The notes beneath the pieces were generated by a model that was given only the letters and a program-made list of their open reading frames with translations, was not told the DNA's origin and ran no database searches. DNA of 64,000 bases from NCBI GenBank assembly GCA_001972305.1, contig BDDD01000571.1:310001-374000 (forward strand), in the 5' to 3' direction. This stretch comes from Cephalotus follicularis. Its lineage: Eukaryota; Streptophyta; Magnoliopsida; Oxalidales; Cephalotaceae. Shown one piece after another: positions 11,928-23,877 of the stretch. Each line of letters starts with the position of its first letter. The first letter of the stretch is position 1. Made by a program: the position numbers and the translations under genes.

Positions 11928-12543
11928 TTGGGTCAAGGTAAACAAAGGAGATGGAGAAAAAGCACGTAGGAAAGATAAGAACCAGTTTAGAACAGTAAAA
12001 GAATTATCAACTTACTCAGAAACTTGAACAAAGATTGGCAGGAAGACGAAGATTCAAGGTTGAAGGCACAAGAGAAACTGAAAATCTCAAACTCTCAGGT
12101 GTTAGCAAAAAGCAAGAAGGCGTAAAAGAGTGAATAGGTGATTTAGGGTTTCTTTTATAGGCCCTGTTTTTAATCCTGGCCCTCCATCTAGCGAAGATCC
12201 AATGGTTGGAAAACCAACCGACATTCCAAGCGCGGGAAACAAAGTGGCAGAGGCGGGAAACGCTCTGGTCGTGCCATGTGTGAAGTGTGCTTGATACGTT
12301 ACTTAAATGCAATAATGTGGGTTCGTAGCATGAGGTCCATTGGATGGGACATGAGAAGACAAGGGGGCAGGGTTGATCCTCTACCAAGACATACCCAACA
12401 TTCTGCAAAAAATAATACAAGGCAGTCTTTGTTCTCGGCTGGTTCATGAGAAGAAGATTAGTAGCAAGCTCTGCGAAGGTGTATTGTCTGGGCCACGGCT
12501 CTCAACTCTGTTCCTTCTCCTCTGACCACGGTCATAGAACAAG
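11928..12543. other. non-coding stretch of Tat copy 1 between antisense gene and polypurine tract
   Basis: Probably the promoter and leader of the minus-strand gene, since it lies just upstream of its ATG. In minus orientation a TATAAAAGAAACC motif occurs near 12155, about 230 bases before the ATG at 11927. No other coding signal was seen. Confidence 0.45.
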
Positions 12544-12558
12544 GATCAGGGGGGCATA
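12544..12558 (+). other. polypurine tract of Tat copy 1
   Basis: GATCAGGGGGGCATA directly precedes the LTR start TGATATGGG. The identical block lies before the right LTR of copy 2 at 61861-61875. Confidence 0.75.
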
Positions 12559-13461
12559 TGATATGGGAAAAATTAAGTTAAATAAAAAACAATACGTGTC
12601 CTCACCCAAGCACTGCCAGATGTCCAAGTGACAATGATTGATGAATTAGAGGCAGAGGAAGTCTGTTGGTCAACGAAACAGTGGTATAAGGAGGATCCCT
12701 CCTCGGCATAAGTGCCGAGGACCCGTCCGGTGATCCAGTATGAAGCTCGTCCTCCTCGGCGCCAGTTCCGAGGACACCTTTTGAAGCAACTCTGCCGAGG
12801 ACATCCACGGCCACATAACAGGCCATCCATTTCAAGTGCAAATTTATAGAAGAAGAAGACTTAGAGGCCAAGGGCTGACTATCTCATTAGTCTCACTGCA
12901 GCTCCTCTCCTCGGCAGATCACTGACAGAAGGTCTCCTCCTCATTTACGGAATGAGGTCGGGGAGTTAGCCTAAATCCCAGGGATCCCTATCAGCTAATA
13001 TAGGAGATAAGGATGACTGCCAGCTAATATAGAAGATAAGATAGGGATAACGATCAACAAGGAAAGGAGATAATTAAGGAGACGATAAAGGAAAGAAGAG
13101 ATAATTCAGGTGGAGATAAGGGAAATCCCGAGATCCTCGGAATTTCCTTAGGGGACAGCCATCAACTCCGAATATCATACTCTATCAGTTACAAAACACC
13201 ACTATAAATACAAGTTCAACAGACTGAACAAAGGTCAGCCATTTTCATATTACAAAGCACCTTATTTTCATCTGCACCTTGTCTAACTTGAGCGTCAGAG
13301 TGTCCCCGGGAGAACAACCTCCTGGACTTTCCACCATTTTTGTTACTTTGTGCAGGTGTCCGAGATCAACTTTCTTCCTCAAGGCATCAGTGACAAGCGT
13401 TTCTCTTAACAAATAAAAGTCCTCCACGTAGGATACTGTTGAGAGAAAGTTTTTTGTATCA
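12559..13461 (+). repeat. right LTR of Tat copy 1
   Basis: About 900 bases, TGATATGGG to GTATCA. It ends with the same TTTTGTATCA as the LTRs of copy 2, but is longer in U3. A TATA box (CTATAAATA) lies at about 13202. Inside are several CCTCGGC/GCCGAGG inverted pairs, the best at 12701-12720. Confidence 0.8.
12701..12720. repeat. short palindrome in LTR U3
   Basis: CCTCGGCA and TGCCGAGG flank a 4-base loop (TAAG), a perfect 8-base inverted repeat. Further copies of the half-site lie at about 12756-12800. Confidence 0.8.
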
Positions 13462-14697
13462 ACGTTAACAAAATAGCATGAGTTAAACTTGAAGCGACTA
13501 CGTGTTTGGGTGAAAATATCATTAACAGAGATTTTACATGATTCTTGGAGGTTTCATTATCTCTTTTATCAAGTATTAAATGAGCCAAAAAAGTTTTTTT
13601 TTTTAATCTCCCTTTTATCTTTTGTCTTTAATACAATGATTATATTTAGGTATTTGGGACGATATGGTTATGTCATTATATCCATTTATTAATTTCAAAT
13701 TTTGATATGACCATTTTATTATGTATCTTTCATACAACAATCTTACAAAGAATTTATAGTTGAGTTGAAAAAAATGTCATATATCTATTCGTGTAATAGT
13801 TTGTAAAACTTGTATTGGTTTTCCTTGTTGTTACTGTCATTGTTAAAAGAGTTTTTGCGACAATGAAAATTATGAAAATTCGGCTACAAAGATAAAGTGA
13901 GAGATGATTGGTTATACACATACATTGAGAACGACATATTGAATAATATTGACAATAAAATGATCATACAACGGTTCCTAAATATGTAGAATCGCCGAGA
14001 CAATTATAGAAAAAATTTATATGCAGTATGTTATATTCAATTTTGTAGACATATTTTGTGTATGTTTTTTTTTTTTTTTTGCTTTATTTTCATGAGTAAC
14101 TTGAATGATGATTATGTTATCAAATTGCGTCATGATATTATTATTAGTTTTTTTAAAAATAATAAATGTAAGTAGTTTTTGCCTCTCCTCATTAAAATTC
14201 ATGATATGCCATTGTGATAACGTGAAAAAATTCTTAGATGAACATGATCAATGTAAACACAATCAATAATAAAATTTCATATCAATAATTTATCATATTT
14301 TGATCTGAAATAAATTCTTTTTATCATTAGTATTGTCTATTTATCAATATAAACCGTGTCTACTTAAAAAACTCTCGAATAGCTAACGTAAAATCAAATG
14401 ACTACCATTCCAAAAAGTTGTTTGCTTAACCCTAATTTTAATTTTTTTGATAAAAAAGTGAATATATTAAATTCCAACTGAATCTGTGGTAAAAATGGGA
14501 CCCAAAAAAATGGGAATCCAATCAATCTACACACAAGTGGTTTCAATAGAGTAAGCCAGTTTTGCTAACTCGTGTGATGTGCTACTTGATATCCTAATCT
14601 ATTAATCAAAGAAAATTGACAGGACATAAAACATTTAGCAAGGCTTTTGATCTCCTCTATCACGTTGCCATAGAGCGTTAGACTCGGATGATCTGCC
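13462..14697. other. AT-rich intergenic region
   Basis: No coding sequence with family features. It contains a T homopolymer at about 14067-14080 and scattered short repeats. It may be old decayed repeat DNA. Confidence 0.5.
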
Positions 14698-14707
14698 CTT
14701 ATTTCAT

Positions 14708-14884
14708 GAAACCAGATCCTCTGCTGTATTTTGTACAGCCTTCTTTACAGCACAAAATGTAGACCATTAAATCTGAATTTTTTTATTAAAAACAATTTGA
14801 AAAAAGAGATAAAATCTTAGATCCAATGGTATGCATTTTATGCAGCAGAGAAGGCTGCACAAAATGCAGCAAATGATCCTTTCT
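14708..14884. mobile_element. foldback element (MITE) with 10-bp target duplication
   Basis: The two arms are inverted copies over about 65 bases (GATCCTCTGCTG, TTTTGTACAGCCTTCT on the left; the right arm reversed gives GATCATTTGCTG, TTTTGTGCAGCCTTCT). CTTATTTCAT occurs directly on both sides (14698-14707 and 14885-14894). A 9-11-bp duplication points to a Mutator-like origin. It has no coding capacity. Confidence 0.75.
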
Positions 14885-15269
14885 CTTATTTCATTGAGGA
14901 CAATCTCTGTAAGTCCTGAGTTATAGATATACGGAATTGTTTATATTTATACCATTGTTATAAAAGTCGGATCCGACCGGCCAGTTCAACCGAAAAAACT
15001 GGGAACCGGCCGGACATCCGGGCCGACCTCCTCTATAAAACCGTTTTTGGTGAAAACCGTAATTAACCATTTGATGACATCATCAACCCGTTTGAACTTT
15101 CCGAACCGGTAACGGTTCAACGGCTTATACGGTTCAATTTAAAAAAAAACATATATTTTTTTAATATATTTTTTATTCTTTTTACTCTCCTAATTTAATA
15201 CTGAATAACCTAATTTGACACCTAAGCCACTAATGTAAACAACTAAACTCATTTTAAACAAAATCCCTA

Positions 15270-15625
15270 ATTTAGCAATCCTAAACAAAAAAAAATTTAA
15301 AATAAAAAAAAAAAAAAAATAAACCAAAACAAAAAAAAATAAAAATTTTTTTTATTTAAATATTTTTTAATTAATAAATAAATATATAAATAAAAAAAAA
15401 ATGGTTAAAAAAAAAAAAATAAAAATAAATAAATAAAAAAAAAATTAATTAAATAAAAAAAAAAAAAAAAATATAAAAAAAAAAAAAATAATAAAAAAAA
15501 TAACAAAAAATAAATTTATAAAAATAATAATAAATAGTAAAAAAAATAATAAAATATTTATAGTTAATAATAAAAAATAATATTATAATAATAATAAAAA
15601 AAAAAAAAAAAAGAAATATATTTTT
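15270..15625. repeat. extreme A/T tract, mostly A on this strand
   Basis: About 350 bases made almost only of A with interspersed T (runs such as AAATAAAAA), with hardly any G or C. It lies between the hAT left end and the transposase start. It may have grown by slippage. Confidence 0.85.
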
Positions 15626-15674
15626 ACAATTTAACTTATATTGTTACTATGTTTAGAATTGTAGAGTTTGAAGT

Positions 15675-18344
15675 ATGGACACCCAATCTTCAGAGAAGCA
15701 GTCTACAGCTTCTACGTCATCTGTTCGTGGAAAAAATGATCCTGCATGAGAATATTTTAGTTTGACTACTGGTGTAGATGGTAAAAATATGTACAACTGT
15801 ATGTATTGTGAAAATTCTTAAAAAGGAGGGTATTCATAGAATGAAATATCATTTGGCTAGAATTAGAGGTCAAATTGGATCATGTAAGAAAGTTCCTCAT
15901 GATATTCGTGTTATGATGCAAGAGCTTATTGCTAGTATGAGAAAAGATAAGAAGAAAGAATCTAATGATTATGACATGGGAGATGGTGATGATGGGTACG
16001 AGAATGAGAAAGATGTGCAAGAAGTACCTCATCCATCAGTTGATGTGAAAGGGAAACGCAAATCTAGTGGTACATTGGATAAATATCTAACTCCAAGGAC
16101 AACTAGTAATGATCCAAATCTTAAAAGTGTCTTTGCTAGTAAAGAAGCAATATGGAGAGCAAAAATGGTTGTTGCTCATTGGGTTTATGATGCATGTATT
16201 CCTTTTAATGCTTTGCAATCACCTTACTTTCAACCAGCAATTGATGCTATGGTTGGAATTGGTTGAGGGTTTAAAGGGCCATCATATCATGAAATAAGAG
16301 TTGGGTTGTTGAAAGATTGTAAGAAAGAGTGTCAATTGCTTGCGGAGAGTTATAGGAGTAACTGAGAAAAAAATGGTTGCACAATCATGGCAGACGGTTA
16401 GACAGATAATAGGCAAAGAACTTTGATTAATTTCTTGGTTTATTGCCCCTGCTGGATTGACCTTTATTAAATTTGTTGATGCATCGGATGCTGTGAAAGA
16501 TGCACAAACATTAGTCAACTTATTCTTTGAAGTTGTTGAATGGGTTGGACCAAGTAATGTGGTCCACATGGTAACAGATAATGCAGCAAACTACACAGCC
16601 GCTGGGAGATTATTGCATGAGAGATATGATAACATTTATTGGTCTCCTTGTGCTACACATTGTTTGAATTTATTGCTGAAAGATATTTCTAGCATGCCTC
16701 ATATGGATTATCTTGTATCACGTGCATCTCAGGTAATATTTTTTTTATAACAACACTATATTTTGTTCACGTTCATCTTAGAAAATTAAAAGTTTCAGTA
16801 TTTTTGTTATATTTGTTATAGGCTCTATCTTATAGTATCATGTACATGATTATAAAATTTATATATCTTATATTATCATGATTGTCACAGGTAACCATAT
16901 TTGTGTATAATCACATTACTTTATTATCTTGGTTGAGAAAAAGATTTGGGTGGATGGAGATAGTGCGTCCTGGAATGACAAGATACGCTACATCTTTCAT
17001 TACATTAAAGAGCATTTATGATCACAAGCTTGACTTGCAAGCGTTGGTAACAAGTAAACATTATACAAATCATAAACTATCAAGAACTTCAAAAGGGAAA
17101 TCTTTTTCTTCTACCATCTTGGATAACAAATTTTGGGATGATTGTTTAATTGCTATTAAAGTTGCTGCTCCCATTATAAGGTTGTTACGTATTGTAGATT
17201 CTGATTAAAAACCTTCATTGGGGTATGTTTATTAAGGCATGTTTAGAACAAAGATGGCTATTAAAAATTTGTTCAATAACAAAAAAAAAATGGTATAAGC
17301 CCTATACAAATCTCTTGAAGCTTCGTTGGGATAGGCACTTAAGAAAGAACCTTCATGCGGTTGCTTACTTTCTAAATCCAGCTTTTATGTATGATTCGGG
17401 TATGGTGGAGAAGATGGAGATAATGCAAAGTATGTATGATTTATTTGAGAAGAAAAGTATATGTAAGAATGGTGAAGCAGCAATGAGTGAAATAAAGTTG
17501 TTTCGAAAAATACATGGAAGTTTTGGACGAGACATAGCTATCAAATTATCGAACACAATGCAACCTGGTAATATATAATTTTATTTTATATATTTGCATG
17601 TGGTTTAATTTTTTTTAACTAAATATATTGATGATTTTACTTATAGATGAATGGTGGATATTGTTTGGACATTCTGCTCCAAATTTACAAAAAGTAGCAA
17701 TTCGACTTGTTAGTCAAACATCTTCATCTTCAGGATGTGAGCATAATTGGAGTGTTTTTGAACGAATACATACCAAGAAAACAAATAGATTAGAGCATCA
17801 AAGATTAAATGATTTTGTGTTTGTGACTTACAACTTACGCTTGAAGAATAGGTATTTCCAATTTTAATTCTTAAAACATCTTTTAAAATTTATAATAGAT
17901 AATAACTTTTCATTTAATTTCATTAAATGATTTTATTTTTCTTCTTAGGCTTTATTACAAGAAGAGGATTTTCGATCCCATTGACATGGAATGCATTGAT
18001 AAAACAGATTTTTGGATAGTTAAAGAAGAATCACCTTTGGAGCTTGACATTGAACAATTGGAGGATGAGATTTATGATAATGATGCAAGTGTAGAATTGG
18101 TTCAACATGGAAAAAATAATCATTCCAAAGGTTAGTTTATATTATACCTAAATCTCAAATTAATATGAAACTTTGTTATTGACACTAATGTTAGTTTTTT
18201 TTTTTTATAGAAAAGGATGATGAGATGAATATTAATGAAGAACCAAATATTGATTCACTTGGTCTTCTTCATCCTTTTGAAGAGGATACTGAAATGGGGA
18301 ATATACTTTTGACTGCTGAAGATGATGATGAGACCCAACCATGA
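15675..18344 (+). pseudogene. hAT transposase pseudogene (BED finger, DUF659, hAT dimerisation)
   Basis: Five exons can be placed: 15675-16732, 16891-17567, 17647-17851, 17949-18130 and 18211-18344, with GT/AG introns. The start MDTQSSEKQ leads into a BED-type zinc finger (NMYNCMYC, then HRMKYHLARIRG). A DUF659-like domain follows at about 16300-16740 (VVHMVTDNAANYTAAGRLL, CATHCLNLLLKDI). The C-terminal dimerisation domain is at 17650-17850 (RLVSQTSSSSGCEHNWSVF) and the tail is acidic. It is dead: an in-frame TGA at 15747, a frameshift inside the BED finger, and further stops near 16264 and 17206. Intact hAT transposases cut and paste the element as dimers. Confidence 0.85.
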
Positions 18345-18555
18345 TTAGTTCATTTTCTTGGTTTTAATTTGTTATGGTTATCTATAAAATATTATTATGT
18401 TAGTTTTGTTATTTTAAATTTGTGAAATGTTATTTAAAATATGGAGAATGTTAATTTTATATATAATAAAGAACAATATTTTTTTTAATGTTGTTGTTAC
18501 TTATTATATGTGTTAATGTCATTAAATATATATTTATTTTTATAATAGAAAATCT

Positions 18556-21291
18556 CTTCAAAACATAAAGAAAACAGAAAAGTTTCTTGAAAAACTTGAA
18601 AATAATTCTAACTCTTAAAATTTTACGAAAATCGGGCATGTAGTATTCGTTTATAGGACTATGCCCCCTGTAAAGAAAAAACACAATTTATAAAAACACA
18701 CTCCCGAATGAGGAAACAGTTTATAAAATGGGCTCAGCCCTCAGCAGATCACAATATAAGCAGAAAATAAGTATGGGTTGGGCTCTGCCTCAACCATATT
18801 ATCAAAAACTTAAAACCGGAATAGGGTTCAACCCTTTTTAAACAAAACCAAAACAGTTATATAAAAACATATGAAATGCAGAAATTTAAATGCTGATGAA
18901 ATTATGATATGCATGTTTTGACTCTGGTAGCATGCCCTTTTTATGGTCTCACCTCAGCAGACTGACTGACTCCAGCTGACAGAGCGCAGCAGACTAACCT
19001 GTCAGAACTAAAAACAGAAAACAGAAAAGAGGGTTAGTCCACATGACTAGTGAGATGGAACAAAAGACTCCGTAGAGTTTTGCTCGCATATAAAACATAT
19101 TATTGCAGAAATGTATAACAAAAATGTAAAACAACTAAAACAGAATCAAAATACAACATCTGATTTATAAAACAGATATAAAATGACTTAAACAGAATAT
19201 AAAATCAAAACCGATTTAAAAACCGGTTTATTCCAGAAATCAGCAGAAAAACCCAGATCAGTTCTTTCAAACAGATTTAAATCCTCAAAATTTTCATATA
19301 TACATATATATGATAGTAACAGAGTTTAAACAGAAAAATATATAAAGATGCCATGGGGTCTACTAAGTAAGGTCGACGTCTGGGCCCCGTCAGGCCGAAC
19401 GTCCAGCAGAAATAGTGACAATGACACTATCGTGTCAAAGCATCAGAACAGAAGGTCATACACGTGTAGACAAGCCTCTCATGGGCATCAGATACATATA
19501 TAAGTACAATACCGAGATCACCATGCATCTAAACATATTTAACAGATTCAAAAAACGGAAACTCAGATTTCAGAATACAGAATACAGAGACTCATCCGAG
19601 TCATCAAAACAGATTTAAAACAGATTTAAACAGATACAGCAACTCATCAGTACCGTCAAACATATTTAAACAGATACAGAAATCGTTTTCCTTATCATAT
19701 ACAGATATAGCAGAAAATAGCGTCATATTATGACTATCATCTTGCGAGCGTTTGAAAACATTAAACGAAAGTTCAGACATTAAAACTTAAACAGATTTCA
19801 GAAATGAACTAAACTCGAGTTCATTCATATACGGAAAGCAAAACGTAAAATGTTTGAAACATTCAAACCATTAAAAGCATTTCAGAAATAAAAGGTTAAA
19901 GAAAGGCGTTCCACTCACAGTACAGACCCTCGACTGGTCGCCTCCATGGCCGACCTCAAATGCAGGATAATCTGCCAACAGACAGACAGACAGACAGACA
20001 ACAGACCATCAGAACTCAGACAGACAACAGACTACAGACATATCAGACTCAAACATGCACAATGTCGTGAAATGCGTTAATGCAATGAAATGCGTGCATA
20101 TGTCAAAAAACCATAACCGATCAATCTGGTTAACAGAACAGAAGTCAGATTATTAAAAACAATCTTTTAAACTTTCATTTAAACATCCGTTTGAAAACAT
20201 TAAAGCTAGTCCAAAATCATTAAAGCTAGTCCAAGTGGTCGTCCAGGTTATCAAATTCGAGTCATATAAGCAATTCAAGTTCATATGCAACAGAAACAGA
20301 TACAGAAATGCAGAAAACAACGGAAAACAGAAATAACGGAACAGAGTTCAGAATTTACCGAAAGTTGATGAAACGGAGCACAGAGTCAGAATCCCGCAGC
20401 GGAACTGGAATGGATCACATCAGCGCGGAGAACGGAGTCGGAAAACTGTCCGAAAGTTCTCACCGGAGGGTCACCGGCGCGTGACGGCCACGCGCGTCGC
20501 CGGTCAGCCCCAGAAGTCGCATCTGGAGCGAAGGAGAACGGAGAAAACGGATCAGGGGCGCGTTGGGTCTGGCGCCGCCGCGTTTGGCCGGAACTGCCGC
20601 GTTGACCACGGCTGCCTTCACCGACGATCAGCGCTGCCGACGTCGTCACGGGTCGAGGCCGGTGCCGTTCGAACGGCCGCAACGCCAGGAGTCCGAATCT
20701 GAGCTCGCCTTGCCGTGATGACCACCGGAGACGCCAGAATGAAGGAAAACAGCCGAAGAGAAAGAAGACCTTGTCGGGCGCTCACGGCGCGGTTGCTGGC
20801 GCAGGGGAGGGGCTCGGCGTGCTCAGGAGGACGATGCGGTCCCATTGGTACCCTCGCCGGCGTCAGATCGGCACTGACGCCGGCGGCAGAAGCATCGGCA
20901 GAGAGAGAGACGGGAGAGAGGAGAGAGAGAGCGGGAGAGATGAGAGAGAAAGCCCAAAATTTTTATAAAATTTTGCATTTTTCACATATATATATAATTT
21001 CCACCATAACAGAATGAGTTTTGTCCAGAATTTAATCGTTACGGACAGAAATCGGATATTTAGGACATACCACTAGGGCTATTTTTTTGAAATCAGCAGC
21101 AGTTTCAGTAAAATATTGTTTAATTTACGGAAAGTCAAATTAATTTCTTATGAAGAAAACCATCAGAATAAAATCGTAAAAATTTAAATAATGCCATGAT
21201 ACATATCATGAATGCCAGAAAATAGATTAACAGACAGACAGAAGCCACGTAGGCTCACAGACACAGACCGTACAAGGACACGGATGTCACA
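18556..21291 (-). repeat. LTR-like repeat inserted in the hAT element
   Basis: About 2.7 kb. In minus orientation it starts TGTGACATCCGTGTCC, an LTR-like 5' end. The stretch 18556-19560 matches 23990-24940 closely (for example the shared TCGGGCATGTAGTATTCGTT), so both belong to one repeat family, probably Ty3/gypsy chromovirus LTRs. The other end is not obvious and may be truncated. It contains a (CAGA)n run at 19977-20000 and a GC-rich zone at 20370-20940. No element coding region is attached. Confidence 0.6.
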
Positions 21292-21379
21292 GGTTCGACC
21301 CCGGTTGAACCTCAAACCCTTGAACCTCTAGACTTTACAGTTCGATGACCGGTCCGGTTTTAATAACATTGATTTATAC

Positions 21380-21766
21380 AGTATTGTATATACGAATGAC
21401 ATGGGTTGTATATATATATTATAGTATATTTTATTTTTATGTCTGTTTATATGTTATGGAGATTCATTCGAACCTAAGGTATATTTTCCAAGTTTTCGTC
21501 TAAAGGAGCATATATATAGGAGAACTCCTCTTCTTTTTATCGTCTCCATTTCTAGCGAGAGGAAGTGAGAAAGAAAGTAAGAGAGATAGAGCTCAGAATC
21601 GAGCAAGGAAAGAGTCTTTGGGTTCGTGGCAGAGTGTAGAACTTGAAGGGAGAAGCAAAACAAGGATTCAAGCAGCTGATCAGCTTGTTCTTCGTTCTCA
21701 ACAATTTTGAGGTAGATTCTACATATATGCTTTGAATCCATGCATTTTGACTGAATTGAATGCTTA
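21380..21766 (+). promoter_or_regulatory. promoter-like and leader-like segment of unknown origin
   Basis: A TATA-like CATATATATAGG lies at about 21508. A purine-rich transcript-like stretch follows (21540-21700), then TTTTGAGGTAGATT, which could be an exon-intron border at about 21711. No open reading frame follows. It may be the decayed LTR or first exon of another element; it is interrupted by the solo LTR at 21767. Confidence 0.3.
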
Positions 21767-23427
21767 TGTTTAGAATAAAAATGTGTTTTTTTTAATGATC
21801 TATTTGTTATATTTTTATGCTTGGAATAGACTACTTTGGTTGTGTTACATTGATTTTCAGGTGCAAAGCCAAAATGATCAAAGTGCATGAATACTAGTCA
21901 AATTGGTGTAAATTAAAGAGAAGAAGATCAAAACTTGAAGATTTAGCAATTTTCTGCAGAAAACAAGGTAAAGCGTCAACGGGTTCGACTTAAACGTCGA
22001 CGCCTATCTTCAAAGCGCTGACGGATTTATTAAAAGCGTCGACGCTTTACGCTTGCATTCTCTGCTCTGTTCTTGACACTTCATATAAACTGTCAACACT
22101 AATCCTTTTGGCATCAACGTGATGGAAATTTAATATTTTGGCGTCAACGCCATTTATAGTAATCAATGCTAAGAATTGTACAATTCAGACAGTAGCCATA
22201 ATCGTCAACGTGTAATAAGGAAGATGCCAACGCCATGTGAAGCATCGACGCTTCGACGCCTTGCTTGTAAGCGTCGACGCTTAACACTCAAGTCTGCTCA
22301 ACAACACGAAGTTCAAATCGACGCATAGTGCACCATTCACATATCAAAGCGTCAACGCCAAGCGCATAGCGTCGACGCTTACGACGCCAGACATTAAATT
22401 TGGAAAGTTTCATATTTTTGTTAGTTTTGTAATTAGCTTAATTTTACTTCCGTTTTTGATCAGTTTTGTAAATATATATACAGATAGAGGCCGACCATAG
22501 GCAGAATAGTAGAGAGCAGCGGCCTCCTCCTTTCTTCTTCCTCAATTTTTGTAGCTTTATTACAATGTTTTGTAGATAAACTTTCATGGTTTTTAAGGTT
22601 AGAACAAAGCTATTAGATGTATTGATTCAACTCCATTAATAAAATCCTTGAATCTTTGATTTGTTCTTCAATTTTCTGCCTTCACACACACTTTGTATGT
22701 CTGATTAAAATTCACAAACACTTTGTTGGTGAATAAGAACGTTGTTGAGTGAATGGTTTTTAACGCGATCAATAGAGTCTACTCATACGGTTTGTCACGT
22801 CGAACACACTCCGTATAGACCAAGCATGACTACTCATACTATTTGTCACTGCTGCCACACTCGATATAGACATAGTATGACTACTCATACGATTTGTCAT
22901 CAAAGTCGCACTCCTTATTGACCTAGCTACCGTTGGTTACCAAGGTTTGAGCAATCAAGTAAGTGAGTTATTCAATACAATCTATGGTAAGTTTCTATAC
23001 CCTAAAACCGACTTTAATCTGCATCTTTTATTCAGTTTATTTATTGTTTTAATTAGTTCATAGTTTGGCTGTTTAATTTTTTGCATAATCAGTCCAGTGC
23101 GCATAACCGTCGACGCCTACCCTGTAAGCGTCAACGTTTTAAGTGTTTTGTTCAATTTTCGTCGACGCCTTCTGTCGATGCTTTACATGTTTTTATTTAT
23201 TCACGTCGACACTCAGTGACAAAGCATCGACGCCTTCATATGTTGTTTTAATAATTAGTTTATTTTTGCATGTTTAGCAGTAGTTTTCATAATTTGACCT
23301 TAATTTTACATACTCCGCCTATGTTGAATAGATTAAAACTGTTTTAGCCTGTTTCCTAGCGTTCGACCCATTACTGCACAACCGTGCACTTGCGGTATAA
23401 ATTTAAAATATTCAAAATTCGTGAACA
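21767..23427 (+). mobile_element. solo LTR (Ty3/gypsy type) with 5-bp target duplication and GTCGACG arrays
   Basis: It begins TGTTTAGAATAAAAATGTG and ends CGTGAACA. It is flanked by exact GCTTA repeats (21762-21766 and 23428-23432). Its ends match the repeat at 52939-53791 (reversed): both have ATTTTTATGCTTGGAATAGAC near the start and GTTCGACCC, TTACTGCA, GTGCACTTGCGG near the end. The GTGCACTTGCGG ending resembles LTRs of the Athila/Tat group. GCGTCGACGC-type motifs cluster at about 21975-22390 and 23100-23245. It has no coding region. Confidence 0.8.
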
Positions 23428-23432
23428 GCTTA

Positions 23433-23877
23433 TATGGTTATAGATGGATGGATATAGGTTAGATGGATGAGTTAGGGTGATTCTTATGACTGATTACGAT
23501 TTTAAATGGAAATCAGAGAGAGAATTGAGAGTTATAAGTTTATAGGCCTATTCTTTTCTCTCTTTCGATTTCGGGTTATGGGCATGGATATTGGGGTTTT
23601 AAAGGTGTTTAAATTTGCAATCGATCATGGGGGGATTCTAGCTTCTTTTGGATCAAGTTTTAAAAAGTTTAAATGGATTTAAAGTGGATTTAAATTGATT
23701 TTTGAATGTTTGACAAACCCCCTGCTACTTTCAAACCTTCGACACTTTGGCTAAAAGCATCGATGCTTTGTGAGTAATTTGTCGACGCACTCGAGCAATC
23801 TGTCGACACTTTTGGATGCAATCCAAGACTGTTGACGCCTTGCACGAAACCAGCAACGCTTTGCCTTGGACACTAAC
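23433..23877. other. non-coding region with GTCGACG-type motifs
   Basis: The first part continues the sequence interrupted by the solo LTR. 23745-23870 holds several GTCGAC or variant motifs (AGCATCGATGC, TTGTCGACGC, CTGTCGACAC, TGTTGACGC), so it is probably a fragment of a related LTR. No coding sequence is supported. Confidence 0.45.

Larger units (their letters stand above)
3617..13461 (+). mobile_element. Ty3/gypsy retrotransposon, Tat lineage (copy 1)
   Basis: The order of parts is primer-binding site (3617), gag (3660-5365), pol with RT, RNase H, a second archaeal-type RNase H and integrase (5460-8878), a repeat-rich spacer, a gene on the opposite strand (10194-11927), a polypurine tract and the right LTR (12559-13461). 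The second RNase H and the extra antisense gene are Tat-lineage traits. No left LTR resembling the right one is found upstream. The copy is a fossil with only a few breaks; it is better preserved than copy 2 at 41.6-62.4 kb, to which it is closely related. Confidence 0.9.
14953..21371 (+). mobile_element. hAT DNA transposon, decayed, with an internal insertion
   Basis: An exact 8-bp direct repeat ATTTATAC flanks it (14945-14952 and 21372-21379), as expected for hAT. The ends are inverted: CATTGTTATAAAAGTCGGA on the left and, reversed, CAATGTTATTAAAACCGGA on the right. Both sub-terminal regions are rich in CCGG and GTTCAACC motifs. The transposase exons run 15675-18344. An LTR-like repeat occupies about 18556-21291, so the original element was about 3.7 kb. 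Confidence 0.88.

Noticed and set aside
20386-21017. Overlapping reading frames in the GC-rich zone
   Set aside because: GC-rich DNA yields long open frames on both strands; the translations are Arg-rich with no domain.
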